Positions 34,299 to 44,245 of a DNA stretch of 64,000 nucleotides are shown one piece after another; position 1 is the first letter of the stretch, and each line of letters begins with the position of its first letter. Below the pieces are notes generated by a model. It had not been told where the DNA came from and made no database searches. It saw only the letters and a program-made list of their open reading frames with translations. This DNA is from Neopararhizobium haloflavum. Lineage in GTDB: Bacteria > Pseudomonadota > Alphaproteobacteria > Rhizobiales > Rhizobiaceae. A program made the position numbers and the translations under genes. The stretch lies in contig NZ_NWUC01000006.1 of assembly GCF_002750855.1 (NCBI RefSeq), forward strand, positions 248,001-312,000. Reading direction: 5' to 3'.

Positions 34299-37292
34299 AT
34301 GAAAAATGGCGATCATCTCTTCCTAGTCGACGGTTCGGGCTACATCTTCCGCGCCTACCATGCACTGCCGCCGCTGACGAGAAAGTCCGACGGGCTGCCC
34401 GTTGGCGCGGTGTCGGGCTTCTGCAACATGCTCTGGAAGCTCCTCGTCGATGCGCGCGATACCGAAGTCGGTGTCACGCCGACCCATTTTGCGGTCATCT
34501 TCGACTATTCGTCCAAGACCTTCCGCAACGATCTTTACGATCAGTACAAGGCGAACCGTTCGGCCCCGCCCGATGACCTCATTCCCCAGTTCGGGCTGAT
34601 CCGCCAGGCAACGCGCGCGTTCAATCTTCCCTGCATCGAGAAGGAGGGATTCGAGGCTGACGACCTCATCGCGACCTATGCGCGTCTGGCCACCGAAGTC
34701 GGCGGAGATGTGACGATCGTCTCGTCCGACAAGGATCTGATGCAGCTCGTCAGCGACCGCGTGTCGATGTACGACACGATGAAGGATAAGCAGATCGGCA
34801 TTGCCGAAGTCGTGGAAAAATGGGGTGTGCCGCCGGAAAAGATGATCGATCTTCAGTCGTTGACTGGGGATTCGACGGACAACATTCCCGGCATTCCTGG
34901 CATCGGGCCGAAAACCGCCGCACAGCTGCTGGAGGAGTATGGCGACCTTGACACGTTGCTTGCCCGCGCCTCGGAGATCAAGCAGAACAAGCGCCGCGAG
35001 AACATCATCCAGTTCGCCGACCAGGCACGCATTTCGCGCGAGTTGGTGACGCTGAAGCGCGACACGCCGATCGAGGTTGGCCTGGAGGAATTGCGCCTCG
35101 AAGTGCAGGATGGACCAAAGCTCGTCGGCTTCCTCAAGGCCATGGAGTTCACGACGCTGACACGCCGGGTCGCCGAGGCAACGGGCGCGGATGCGGCGGA
35201 AATCGAACCCGCCGAGATCGAGTTGCAATCGGGCGCTGCTGCGCATGGCCCGGACCTCGACAAGGGCGATGCGGCGCCGGCCGAGGCCGGGAAGGGCGCT
35301 GGCAAATCCGCGGCTTCGGCTAAGAATGTGGATCAGCCCGGCCAGGGAACGCCGCGGGCGCTGGCCGATGCCCGCGCTTCTGCTGCGGCATCAGCGGCCA
35401 TCGATCGCTCGTCTTACGTTACGATCCGGGATCTTGAAACGCTCGACAGGTTCATCGCCATTGCTCGCGAGACCGGCATTGTCGCCTTCGACACCGAGAG
35501 CAATTCGCTCGATGCCGTGCAGGCCGACCTCGTCGGTGTCTCCCTTGCCGTCGCCAACAACACGGTGGATGCATCCGGCTCCGAGATCATGGCGGCCTAT
35601 CTGCCGCTCGCCCATCGCGTCGGCAATGACGATCTCCTGGGAGGCGGGCTGGCGCCGGACCAGATCGATTTCGACGCCGCGCTCGACCGGCTCAAGGAGC
35701 TTCTGGAAGACCCGGCAGTCCTCAAGGTCGCGCAGAATCTGAAGTATGACTGGCTGCTGATGAAGCGCTACGGCGTGGAGGTCGGCCCGTTCGACGACAC
35801 GATGCTGATGTCCTACGTCGTGGAATCGGGGATGGCGACCTATGGCGCCACCGGCGGCCATGGCATGGATTCGCTGTCGGAGCGCTGGCTTGGCCACAAG
35901 ACGATCGGCTACAAGGAGGTCGCCGGCTCCGGCAAGGGTCAGGTGACGTTCGATCTGGTTTCCATCGACAAGGCAACGGAATACGCCGCCGAGGACGCCG
36001 ACGTCACGCTGAGGCTCTGGCTCGCCATCAAGCCGCAGCTGGTCGCCAAGGGGCTTGTCTCCGTTTATGAGCGGCTGGAGCGACCACTGGTGCCCGTTCT
36101 GGCGCGCATGGAGGAGCGCGGCATCGCCGTCGACCGGCAGATCCTGTCGCGCCTTTCGGGTGAATTCGCACAGGGCGCGGCCGCGCACGAATCGGAAGCC
36201 TACGAACTTGCCGGCGAGAAGTTCAATCTCGGTTCGCCCAAACAGTTGGGTGAAATCCTGTTCGGCAAGATGGGATTGCCGGGCGGATCGAAGACCAAGA
36301 CCGGACAATGGTCGACTTCGGCCCAGGTCCTTGAGGACCTTGCGGCCGCCGGCCATGCGCTGCCGCGAACCATCGTCGACTGGCGTCAGCTCTCCAAGCT
36401 CAAATCGACTTATACCGACGCGCTGCCGGGCTATATCCATCCTGCCACCAAGCGTGTCCACACTTCCTATTCGCTGGCATCGACGACGACGGGTCGGCTT
36501 TCCTCGTCGGAACCCAACCTGCAGAACATTCCGATCCGAACCGCCGAGGGACGCAAGATCAGGACGGCCTTCATCGCCGAGCCGGGCTACAAGCTCGTCT
36601 CCGCGGATTACAGCCAGATCGAGCTGCGCGTCCTCGCTCATGTCGCCGATATCCCGCAATTGCGGCAGGCCTTCGCGGACGGCATCGACATTCACGCCAT
36701 GACGGCCTCTGAAATGTTCTCCGTGCCGGTCAAGGACATGCCCGGCGAAGTGCGCCGGCGCGCCAAGGCGATAAATTTCGGCATCATCTACGGCATCTCG
36801 GCCTTCGGTCTCGCCAACCAGCTCGGCATCGAACGCTCCGAGGCGAGCGACTACATCAAGCGCTATTTCGAGCGGTTTCCCGGCATCAAGGACTATATGG
36901 ACGCCACGAAATCGTTCGCGCGGGAGAATGGCTACGTGAAGACCATCTTCGGCCGGCGTGCCCACTACCCCGAGATAAAGTCCTCGAACCCGCAGGTTCG
37001 CGCCTTCAACGAACGTGCGGCGATCAACGCGCCGATCCAGGGCTCGGCTGCCGACATCATTCGCAGGGCGATGATCCGGGTTGAACCGGCATTGCTGAAA
37101 TCAAGCCTTGCCGGGCGCATGCTGCTTCAGGTGCATGACGAACTGATCTTCGAGGTCCCGGTGGATGAAGTCGACCGGACGATCGAACTCGTCACCGAGC
37201 TGATGGAAAACGCGGCGATGCCGGCGCTGTCGATGAAAGTGCCGCTGAAGGTCGACGCCCGCGCCGCGGACAATTGGGACGAGGCGCACTGA
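34299..37292 (+). CDS. polA: DNA polymerase I
   Basis: 997 aa with all three Pol I domains. The N-terminal 5'-3' nuclease (residues about 1-290) begins HLFLVDGSGYIFRAYHALPP and has SSDKDLMQL and IPGIPGIGPKTA. A linker of about 90 residues rich in Ala/Glu/Lys follows. The 3'-5' exonuclease domain keeps its catalytic acids (VAFDTESNSLD). The polymerase domain has motif A VSADYSQIELR, motif B RRRAKAINFGIIYG, and motif C VHDELIFEVP. The ATG at 34299 is chosen because it starts right at the conserved N-terminus; the frame is open 27 codons further upstream. Confidence 0.97.
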   Translation: MKNGDHLFLVDGSGYIFRAYHALPPLTRKSDGLPVGAVSGFCNMLWKLLVDARDTEVGVTPTHFAVIFDYSSKTFRNDLYDQYKANRSAPPDDLIPQFGLIRQATRAFNLPCIEKEGFEADDLIATYARLATEVGGDVTIVSSDKDLMQLVSDRVSMYDTMKDKQIGIAEVVEKWGVPPEKMIDLQSLTGDSTDNIPGIPGIGPKTAAQLLEEYGDLDTLLARASEIKQNKRRENIIQFADQARISRELVTLKRDTPIEVGLEELRLEVQDGPKLVGFLKAMEFTTLTRRVAEATGADAAEIEPAEIELQSGAAAHGPDLDKGDAAPAEAGKGAGKSAASAKNVDQPGQGTPRALADARASAAASAAIDRSSYVTIRDLETLDRFIAIARETGIVAFDTESNSLDAVQADLVGVSLAVANNTVDASGSEIMAAYLPLAHRVGNDDLLGGGLAPDQIDFDAALDRLKELLEDPAVLKVAQNLKYDWLLMKRYGVEVGPFDDTMLMSYVVESGMATYGATGGHGMDSLSERWLGHKTIGYKEVAGSGKGQVTFDLVSIDKATEYAAEDADVTLRLWLAIKPQLVAKGLVSVYERLERPLVPVLARMEERGIAVDRQILSRLSGEFAQGAAAHESEAYELAGEKFNLGSPKQLGEILFGKMGLPGGSKTKTGQWSTSAQVLEDLAAAGHALPRTIVDWRQLSKLKSTYTDALPGYIHPATKRVHTSYSLASTTTGRLSSSEPNLQNIPIRTAEGRKIRTAFIAEPGYKLVSADYSQIELRVLAHVADIPQLRQAFADGIDIHAMTASEMFSVPVKDMPGEVRRRAKAINFGIIYGISAFGLANQLGIERSEASDYIKRYFERFPGIKDYMDATKSFARENGYVKTIFGRRAHYPEIKSSNPQVRAFNERAAINAPIQGSAADIIRRAMIRVEPALLKSSLAGRMLLQVHDELIFEVPVDEVDRTIELVTELMENAAMPALSMKVPLKVDARAADNWDEAH

Positions 37293-37298
37293 GGCGCC

Positions 37299-38018
37299 TC
37301 ACGCATAGATCATCTTCCGCGTCATGCCGCCGTCCACGGTAAATTCCGCGCCGGTGATGAAGTCAGCCTTGGCGGACAGCAGGTAGGCGACCATGTGACC
37401 AATGTCGGTGGGCCGTCCGACCCGGCCTGCAGGATGCTGGGCATGATCCGTCGGCGACAGGACCTCGTCGTCGACATTGATCCAGCCGGGCGATACGCAG
37501 TTGACGCGCACATCAGGTCCCAGGCTGATAGCCAGCGAATGCGTCAGCGCGACCAGCCCGCCCTTGGTTGCCGCATAGGCATGCGTATCGGCTTCGCTCA
37601 TATGCGCCCGCGTGGACGCGATGAGCACCATCGCGCCCCTGCTTTCTCGCAACGCCGCCTCACCATGCTTGGCCAGCAGCATTGCCGGCGTGAGGTTCGT
37701 CGCCAGAACGGTGTTCCACGCATCGGTCGTCAGCTCTTCGAGCGAGGCAAAAGCCGCGATGCCGGCGTTGGACACGATCGCGTCGATTCGCCCGTGGCGC
37801 GCCAGAACGTTCTTCAACAGGGCGACGATGTCCTCTTCACGGGCGACGTCGCAGCAGATCGCCTCGCCGCCGGTCTCTCGCGCCACCTGGTTCGCCGCGT
37901 CACCATCGCGGTCGGCAAGGACGACGGCATATCCTTCGTCCGACAGCACACGGGCTGTCGCCGCGCCTATGCCATGGGCAGCGCCGGTGACGATGACGGT
38001 TCGTTCGCTTTCAGACAT
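37299..38018 (-). CDS. SDR family oxidoreductase
   Basis: 239-aa classical short-chain dehydrogenase: cofactor motif TGAAHGIGAATARVL at the N-terminus, SNAGIAAFAS, catalytic Ser in LIASTR, and the YxxxK pair in YAATKGG. The C-terminal GAEFTVDGGMTRK is typical. The substrate cannot be read. Convergent with polA (6 bp between stops) and divergent from the ynjB-type gene. Confidence 0.9.
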   Translation of the reverse strand: MSESERTVIVTGAAHGIGAATARVLSDEGYAVVLADRDGDAANQVARETGGEAICCDVAREEDIVALLKNVLARHGRIDAIVSNAGIAAFASLEELTTDAWNTVLATNLTPAMLLAKHGEAALRESRGAMVLIASTRAHMSEADTHAYAATKGGLVALTHSLAISLGPDVRVNCVSPGWINVDDEVLSPTDHAQHPAGRVGRPTDIGHMVAYLLSAKADFITGAEFTVDGGMTRKMIYA

Positions 38019-38122
38019 GACGGCCCTTTCACTGACAATTGATCCTGCTCTCGAAACCGCGCATTGAACTGTTCCGTTCCCCCGCTATCGTTCCAGCCGA
38101 CAAAGACAATGAGGGATATGCC

Positions 38123-39352
38123 ATGCGTCTGGCCACAATCGCGCTCACCGCCACGTTCCTGGTGGGATTTTGCATGTCGGGCGCCAGTGCTGCCGATCCC
38201 GATCCTGCCGAATGGCAGGCTGTTCTCGATGAGGCGGAAGGTCAGACCGTCTATTTCAATGCATGGGGCGGTTCGGAGAACATCAACGCCTATCTGGAAT
38301 GGGTCGGCGAAGAAACGCAGCGCCGCTTCGGCGTCGAACTGGTCCATGTGAAGATCGACGACACCGCCAATGCCGTTGCACGCGTTCTGGCTGAACGCAC
38401 GTCGGGCAAGGACGAGGGCGGTTCGGTCGATCTCATCTGGATCAACGGCGAGAACTTTGTCGCCATGAAGGAAGAGGACCTCTTGATGCAGCCCGGATGG
38501 GCCGGCGACTTGCCGAACTGGCGTTATGTCGATGTGGAGAACCAGCCGACGATCCTCACTGACTTCACAGAGCCGGTCGAAGGCCTGGAGAGCCCATGGG
38601 GTGGCGCCAAGCTGGTGTTCTTCTACGACAGCGCGCGGCTCGACGCAGAGCAGCTGCCCGACAGCGCCGGCGGTCTTCTTGAGTGGGCCAAGGCCAATCC
38701 CGGACGCTTGTCCTATCCCGCGCCGCCCGATTTCATCGGTTCGTCCTTTCTCAAGCAGGTCTTGAGCGAGGTGATCGACGATCCCGCCAAACTGCAGGAG
38801 CCGGTGAACGAGCAGACGTTCGAAGCCGACGTCGCCCCGCTGTTCGATTATCTCGACGCGCTCCACCCGGTGGCATGGCGCTCCGGCAAGGCGTTCCCAC
38901 AGAACTATCCCGACATGAAGCAGAAGCTCGCCGATGGAGAGCTCGACATTGTTTTCGCGTTCAATCCTGCCGAGGCTTCGGCGGCCATTGCCGCCGGCGA
39001 ACTGCCCGACACGGTGCGCTCCTTCACCTTCTCCGAAGGAACGCTCGGCAACACGCACTTCGTCGCCATTCCCTATAACGCCAACGCGAAGGCCGGCGCG
39101 CTCGTGGTCGCCAATTTCCTGATCGCGCCGGACGCACAGCTCAGGAAGCAGGACCCCGCCTATTGGGGTGATCCCACAGTGCTTGCGCTCCAAAAGCTCG
39201 GCGAGGAAGACCGCGCTGCCTTCGATGCGCTGGAACTGGGCGTTGCGACGCTTGCGCCAGATGAGCTGGGGCCGGTCATTGACGAGCCACATGCAAGCTG
39301 GATGGACCGCATCGAGGAAGAGTGGCGCCGCCGCTACATCACCGGCAACTGA
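38123..39352 (+). CDS. ynjB: ABC transporter substrate-binding protein, YnjB type
   Basis: A 409-aa periplasmic binding protein with signal peptide ending GASAAD (about residue 23). It is of the YnjB family: VYFNAWGGSENINAYLEWV, DLIWINGENFVAMK, and KLVFFYDSARLD are characteristic. The ligand of YnjBCD systems is not settled, and no thiamine riboswitch is visible upstream. GAGGGAT precedes ATG 38123. It is the first gene of a tight run into ynjC, ynjD and hrpB. Confidence 0.85.
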   Translation: MRLATIALTATFLVGFCMSGASAADPDPAEWQAVLDEAEGQTVYFNAWGGSENINAYLEWVGEETQRRFGVELVHVKIDDTANAVARVLAERTSGKDEGGSVDLIWINGENFVAMKEEDLLMQPGWAGDLPNWRYVDVENQPTILTDFTEPVEGLESPWGGAKLVFFYDSARLDAEQLPDSAGGLLEWAKANPGRLSYPAPPDFIGSSFLKQVLSEVIDDPAKLQEPVNEQTFEADVAPLFDYLDALHPVAWRSGKAFPQNYPDMKQKLADGELDIVFAFNPAEASAAIAAGELPDTVRSFTFSEGTLGNTHFVAIPYNANAKAGALVVANFLIAPDAQLRKQDPAYWGDPTVLALQKLGEEDRAAFDALELGVATLAPDELGPVIDEPHASWMDRIEEEWRRRYITGN

Positions 39353-39353
39353 C

Positions 39354-41063
39354 ATGGCCCTCGCGGCGCGACCGACCGGTTCCCTGTCATTCGTTCGCCT
39401 CGCGCCCGGCCTGACGCTCGCCGTCCTTCTTCTGCCGATCGCATTCGGGCTCGCTGCAACGTTCCTGCCTGCGTTTGGCTATCTGCCGGCCCTTGGCGGG
39501 ACCGAATTGACGCTTGCGCATTTCGAAAGCCTATTCGCCATGCCGGCGATCTGGCGATCGGCAGCGCTCAGCCTCCTTACCGGGGTGGTCACGGCTGGCG
39601 TTTCGCTGCTGATCGTCATGCTGTTCGTTGCGGGTTGGGCCGGCACGCGCACCTTTGCGCGCCTGCAACATGCCGTGTCGCCGCTGCTGGCCATCCCGCA
39701 TGCCGCCGCCGCGTTCGGCCTCGCCTTTCTCATCGCGCCTTCTGGCTTCCTCGTCCGCCTTGCCGCGCCATGGGCCGGCATCGAGCGCCCGCCCGATTGG
39801 CTGATCGTCAACGATCCGCTCGGGCTGACCATGATGGCCGGGCTCGTCGCGAAGGAAATGCCGTTTCTTCTGCTGGTGACGCTGGCCGCCCTGCCGCAGG
39901 TCAAGCGCGCCGAGACCATGCAGCTGGTATCCGCCTTTGGCTATGGGCGCATAGCTGGCTTTCTCTTCACGCTCTGGCCGCAGGTCTACCGGCAGATCCG
40001 CTTTGCCGTCTATGCGGTGATTGCCTACGCCACGGCCGTCGTCGACGTCGCCGTCATTCTCGGTCCCAACCTGCCCGCCATCCTTCCGGTCCGGCTCCTT
40101 CAATGGATGAACGACCCGGATCTCAGCCTGCGCTTCCTGGCATCGGCGGGCGCGGTGCTCCAACTTGGCGTGACTCTCGGCGCGCTCCTCGGCTGGCTCG
40201 TCATCGAACAGGTCGCATCCTCGATCTGTGCGGCGCTGAGGGGGCGTGGTCTGCGAATGGTGCGCGAGCGCATGCTGAGGATCGCGGCGCTCGCCGCGAC
40301 AGGCACGACGGCAGTCCTCGTCTTCGGCGGCATCGCGCTTCTGGCCCTCTGGTCGTTCGCGGCTCTCTGGCAGTTTCCCGCCATCTTGCCGGACGCTTTC
40401 ACGCTCTCCACCTGGCAGCGGGCCTTGCCGCGCATCCTGGAGCCGCTCGCCGTGACGCTTGGCGCCGGCGCACTGTCTACCGCCATCGCGCTCTGCCTCA
40501 CCATCGCCTGCCTCGAGCAGGAAGCACGAACGGGCCGGGTTGCCGGCAGGCGCGCCATGCTGGCGATCTATCTGCCGCTGATCGTGCCGCAGATCGCGTT
40601 CGTTTTCGGCCTGCAGGTGCTCTTCCTGGCCAGCGGAACCGACCAGCGTTTCGCGGCGCTCGTCTTCGTCCATCTGGTTTTCGTCCTGCCTTACGTCTTC
40701 CTGTCGCTTTCCGATCCCTGGCGCGCTTTCGACCGGCGCTATGATCTGATCGCCGCAGGCCTCGGGCGCTCGCGCCTTGCGCTCCTGCTCAAGGTCCGGC
40801 TGCCGATGCTGTCGCGCGCCGTCCTCACGGCAGCGGCCGTCGGGTTCGCGGTCTCGGTCGGACAGTATCTCCCAACGGTGCTGATCGGCGAAGGACGCCT
40901 GACGACCGTGACGACGGAAGCCGTCGCGCTTGCTGCGGGGGGCAATCGCCGCGTCATCGGCGTCTACGCCTTCCTGCAAACGCTGCTGCCGTTTCTGGCT
41001 TTCGCGATTGCCTCGCTCGCGCCTGCCCTGCTATGGCGCAACCGCCGAGCGATGCGACCTTGA
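39354..41063 (+). CDS. ynjC: ABC transporter permease, YnjC type (duplicated permease)
   Basis: A 569-aa membrane protein made of two tandem permease halves, each with several hydrophobic segments and an EAA-like loop (first half near AETMQLVSAFGYGRIAGFL; second half near YDLIAAGLGRSRLALLLKV). This is the ThiP/YnjC layout, in which one chain forms the whole channel. It starts 1 bp after the ynjB stop and ends 4 bp before ynjD. Confidence 0.87.
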   Translation: MALAARPTGSLSFVRLAPGLTLAVLLLPIAFGLAATFLPAFGYLPALGGTELTLAHFESLFAMPAIWRSAALSLLTGVVTAGVSLLIVMLFVAGWAGTRTFARLQHAVSPLLAIPHAAAAFGLAFLIAPSGFLVRLAAPWAGIERPPDWLIVNDPLGLTMMAGLVAKEMPFLLLVTLAALPQVKRAETMQLVSAFGYGRIAGFLFTLWPQVYRQIRFAVYAVIAYATAVVDVAVILGPNLPAILPVRLLQWMNDPDLSLRFLASAGAVLQLGVTLGALLGWLVIEQVASSICAALRGRGLRMVRERMLRIAALAATGTTAVLVFGGIALLALWSFAALWQFPAILPDAFTLSTWQRALPRILEPLAVTLGAGALSTAIALCLTIACLEQEARTGRVAGRRAMLAIYLPLIVPQIAFVFGLQVLFLASGTDQRFAALVFVHLVFVLPYVFLSLSDPWRAFDRRYDLIAAGLGRSRLALLLKVRLPMLSRAVLTAAAVGFAVSVGQYLPTVLIGEGRLTTVTTEAVALAAGGNRRVIGVYAFLQTLLPFLAFAIASLAPALLWRNRRAMRP

Positions 41064-41067
41064 GGCC

Positions 41068-41721
41068 ATGACGGAAAGCCGCGACAAGGGCCTTGCCCTC
41101 ACCGACATCACGATTGGTTTGAACGGCAGGACGCTGCTTCGCCTGTCGGCGCGGGTCGCGCCGGGTGCGGTCCTGACCGTCATGGGTCCGTCCGGCTCCG
41201 GCAAATCGTCCTTGCTCGCCTATATTGGCGGCTTTCTCGATCCGGCCTTCGTCGCCTCGGGCTCATGCCGGGTGGATGGTCTTGAATTGACCAGCCTGCC
41301 GGCCGAACAGCGCCACGCCGGTCTGCTCTTCCAGGATCCGCTGCTTTTCCCCCACATGTCGGTTGCGGCCAACATCGCCTTTGCCGTGCCGCCGTCGGTC
41401 AGGAGCCGCGCCGAGCGGCGCGCGATCGCCGAAAGGGCGCTTGCGGAAATCGAGCTGGCCGGTTTCGGTGATCGTGATCCCGACACGCTGTCGGGAGGCC
41501 AGAAGGCGCGCGTCGCACTACAACGTGTGCTTGTGTCGCAGCCCCGCCTCCTGTTGCTTGACGAGCCCTTCTCGAAGCTCGACATGGCGCTGCGCGATCA
41601 GGCGCGGCAGCTGGTCTTCGACAGGGCAAATGCCGCCGGCCTGCCGGTCGTCCTCGTCACCCATGACGAAGCCGATGCGGCCGCGGCGGGCGGCGCTGTT
41701 TTCGAGATGCGGGCAGCTTGA
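41068..41721 (+). CDS. ynjD: ABC transporter ATP-binding protein, YnjD type
   Basis: A 217-aa minimal ABC ATPase: Walker A GPSGSGKSSLLAYIGG (about residue 40), Q-loop LLFQDPLLFPHM, signature LSGGQKARVALQ, Walker B LLLLDEPFSKLD, switch His in VTHDEADA. It energises the YnjBC-type importer. Its stop overlaps the first base of the hrpB ATG (TGATG), coupling a transporter operon to a helicase gene. Confidence 0.9.
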   Translation: MTESRDKGLALTDITIGLNGRTLLRLSARVAPGAVLTVMGPSGSGKSSLLAYIGGFLDPAFVASGSCRVDGLELTSLPAEQRHAGLLFQDPLLFPHMSVAANIAFAVPPSVRSRAERRAIAERALAEIELAGFGDRDPDTLSGGQKARVALQRVLVSQPRLLLLDEPFSKLDMALRDQARQLVFDRANAAGLPVVLVTHDEADAAAAGGAVFEMRAA

Positions 41722-44189
41722 TGCCCCCCCTCCTGTCGCAGGCAATCGCAACGTTGCCGGCAGGCCGTGTCCTGCCGGAGGTGGCGGAAGCGCTCGCCGC
41801 CAAAGGGGCAGCGGTCCTGGCCGCTCCGCCCGGCGCCGGCAAGACGACGCTGGTGCCCCTTCACCTTCTTGGCGCACCGTGGCGCGCTGACGGCCGCATC
41901 ATCCTCCTGGAGCCGCGCCGACTGGCGGCTCGGGCTGCCGCTCGTCGCATGGCCGACCTCCTCGGGGAGAATGTGGGCGCAACGGTCGGATACCGCATGC
42001 GCCTCGATACCCGTGTCTCGGCGAAGACCCGTGTCGAGGTGGTCACCGAGGGCGTATTCCTGCGGATGGTCCTCGATGATCCCGAACTCACGGGCGTTGC
42101 CGCGGTCGTCTTCGACGAGTTCCACGAGCGCGCGCTCGATGCCGATCTGGCATTGGCACTGACGCTGGACCTGCGTGCGGCGTTGCGGCCGGATCTGCGG
42201 CTTCTGGTCATGTCGGCGACGCTTGATACTGCGCGTGTCGCCGCGCTTCTGGGCGAGCCACCCGTCATATCCAGCCAAGGCCGGGCCTTTCCCGTCGATA
42301 TCCGCTACCGCGAACGCACCGGGCGCGAGCGCGTCGAGGACGCGGTGGCGCAGGCCATCCGGCAGGCGCTCTTTGAGGAGACGGGATCGATCCTCGCCTT
42401 TCTCCCGGGGCAGGCGGAAATCCGGCGCACTGCCGAACGGCTGGAGGACCGCCTGCCTGCTGATGTTCTGCTCGCTCCGCTCTTCGGGATGATGGATGGC
42501 GAGGCGCAGGACCGAGCGATCCGCCCGGCCGCGGCGGGCCAGCGCAAGATCGTGCTGGCGACTGCCATAGCGGAGAGTTCGATCACCATCGACGGCGTCA
42601 GGATCGTCATTGATGGCGGCTTGCAGAGACTGCCCCATTTCGAGCCTGGAACCGGCATCACCAGGCTGGAAACGGTGCGGGTTTCCAGGGCCTCTGCCGA
42701 TCAGCGCGCCGGTCGTGCCGGGCGGACCGAGCCTGGCATCGCCATCCGGCTGTGGCGCGAGGAGCAGACGGCGGCATTGCCGGCCTTCACGCCGCCGGAA
42801 ATCCTGTCCAGCGACCTGTCCGGTCTGATCCTCGATTGCGCGGCTTGGGGCGTCAACGATCCCGCGACGCTCGCCTTCATCGATGCCCCGCCGCCACCGG
42901 CGCTCGCCGAGGCGCGCGCCCTGCTCGACACGCTCGGCGCGCTCGATCCGCGCGGCGGCCTGACAGCGACGGGACAGACGATGCGCACGCTCGGCCTGCC
43001 GGCGCGGCTGGCGGCCATGGTCGTCAAGGCCGAACCATGCGACAGGCTGAAGGCGGCGGAACTGGCGGTCCTCCTGACCGAGCAAGGGCTGGGTGGCAGA
43101 TCCGTCGATCTTGCCGAGCGCCACCGCCGCATGCGCTTCGACAAGGACCGCCGGTCCTCCGCCGCCCGCGATCTGGCGGCGCGTGCGGCGCGCGACGCCG
43201 GCGGGGCGAAAGGTCAGCCGGTGCGCTCGGCCGGCGCGCTGCTGGCCCTCGGCTATCCCGACAGGATCGCCCGAAGGCGCGGTGCCCGGGGCCGCTACCT
43301 CATGGCCAGTGGTCGTGGCGCCGAACTGGACGAACACGATCCGCTTGCAAGCGAGGAATGGCTCACCGTCGCCGAACTGACGGGGCGTGCCGGCGCACAT
43401 CAGGTGCTCGCTGCAGCCACGATCGAACCGGCCGAAGTCGATGCCGTCATCGCGGCCCTCGGGCAGGAGGGCGAGGAATGCTTCTTCGATCTGGAGAGCC
43501 GTTCGGTCCGCGCCCGGCGCGTGCGCCGGCTCGGGCTCATCGTGGTGGACGAAACCCCGCTGCCGCTGACCGACAACGCGTCCGTCGCCGCGACGCTGGC
43601 CGAAGGGGTGCGCCGGGCCGGGCTTCTGGCGCTGCCGTGGACGAAGGAGGCAAAGCAGCTGCGCGCCCGGCTTGCTTTCCTGCATCGCACCCTCGGTGCA
43701 CCATGGCCTGACGTGTCCGACAACGCCCTGCTGGCCAGCCTCGATATCTGGTTCAGCCCATTTCAGCCAGGAGTCCGCGCGTTCGACGCCATCGCGCCGG
43801 CCAGCCTGCGCGACGGTCTCATGGCGCTACTGCCCCATGATCGGCATCGCCGGCTCGATCAGGAGGCACCCACCCACTTCGAAGTGCCGACCGGCTCGCG
43901 CATCGCGATCGCCTATGACGGGGAGGAGCCGCGTCTTGCCGTGCGTGTCCAGGAACTCTTCGGACTGAAAACCCATCCATCGATCGCCGAGGGGCGGCTC
44001 CCCTTGCTGCTCGAACTGCTGTCGCCAGCGCAGCGGCCGATCCAGACGACCCGCGACCTTCCCGGCTTCTGGTCAGGCTCCTGGTCCGATGTCCGTGCGG
44101 AGATGCGCGGCCGCTATCCTCGGCACCCCTGGCCGGAAGACCCCGCCGCCGCGCAGCCGACGAGGCGGGCAAAACCGCGCGGCATGTGA
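41721..44189 (+). CDS. hrpB: ATP-dependent helicase HrpB
   Basis: 822-aa DExH-box helicase of the HrpB family. Walker A APPGAGKTTLVP is near residue 38, the DEAH-equivalent reads DEFHER, motif III is MSATLD, and motif VI lies in SADQRAGRAGR. The family-specific C-terminal domain (WSDVRAEMRGRYPRHPWPEDP) is intact. Its RNA or DNA substrate is not well defined in any bacterium. ATG 41721 overlaps the ynjD stop. The downstream actS-actR-mmcB neighbourhood is common in Rhizobiales. Confidence 0.93.
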   Translation: MPPLLSQAIATLPAGRVLPEVAEALAAKGAAVLAAPPGAGKTTLVPLHLLGAPWRADGRIILLEPRRLAARAAARRMADLLGENVGATVGYRMRLDTRVSAKTRVEVVTEGVFLRMVLDDPELTGVAAVVFDEFHERALDADLALALTLDLRAALRPDLRLLVMSATLDTARVAALLGEPPVISSQGRAFPVDIRYRERTGRERVEDAVAQAIRQALFEETGSILAFLPGQAEIRRTAERLEDRLPADVLLAPLFGMMDGEAQDRAIRPAAAGQRKIVLATAIAESSITIDGVRIVIDGGLQRLPHFEPGTGITRLETVRVSRASADQRAGRAGRTEPGIAIRLWREEQTAALPAFTPPEILSSDLSGLILDCAAWGVNDPATLAFIDAPPPPALAEARALLDTLGALDPRGGLTATGQTMRTLGLPARLAAMVVKAEPCDRLKAAELAVLLTEQGLGGRSVDLAERHRRMRFDKDRRSSAARDLAARAARDAGGAKGQPVRSAGALLALGYPDRIARRRGARGRYLMASGRGAELDEHDPLASEEWLTVAELTGRAGAHQVLAAATIEPAEVDAVIAALGQEGEECFFDLESRSVRARRVRRLGLIVVDETPLPLTDNASVAATLAEGVRRAGLLALPWTKEAKQLRARLAFLHRTLGAPWPDVSDNALLASLDIWFSPFQPGVRAFDAIAPASLRDGLMALLPHDRHRRLDQEAPTHFEVPTGSRIAIAYDGEEPRLAVRVQELFGLKTHPSIAEGRLPLLLELLSPAQRPIQTTRDLPGFWSGSWSDVRAEMRGRYPRHPWPEDPAAAQPTRRAKPRGM

Positions 44190-44245
44190 GTTCTTATGGA
44201 CTTTGTGCGCTGCCTGCGCCAAGGGAGGGCGCGAAGGGCCAAAGG

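Noticed and set aside
38019-38122. Thiamine riboswitch ahead of the ynjBCD-type operon
   Set aside because: The gap is only 104 bp and shows none of the conserved THI-box segments.
41598-43685. 695-codon minus-strand open frame opposite hrpB
   Set aside because: Antisense shadow; hrpB has all helicase motifs, and this frame has none.
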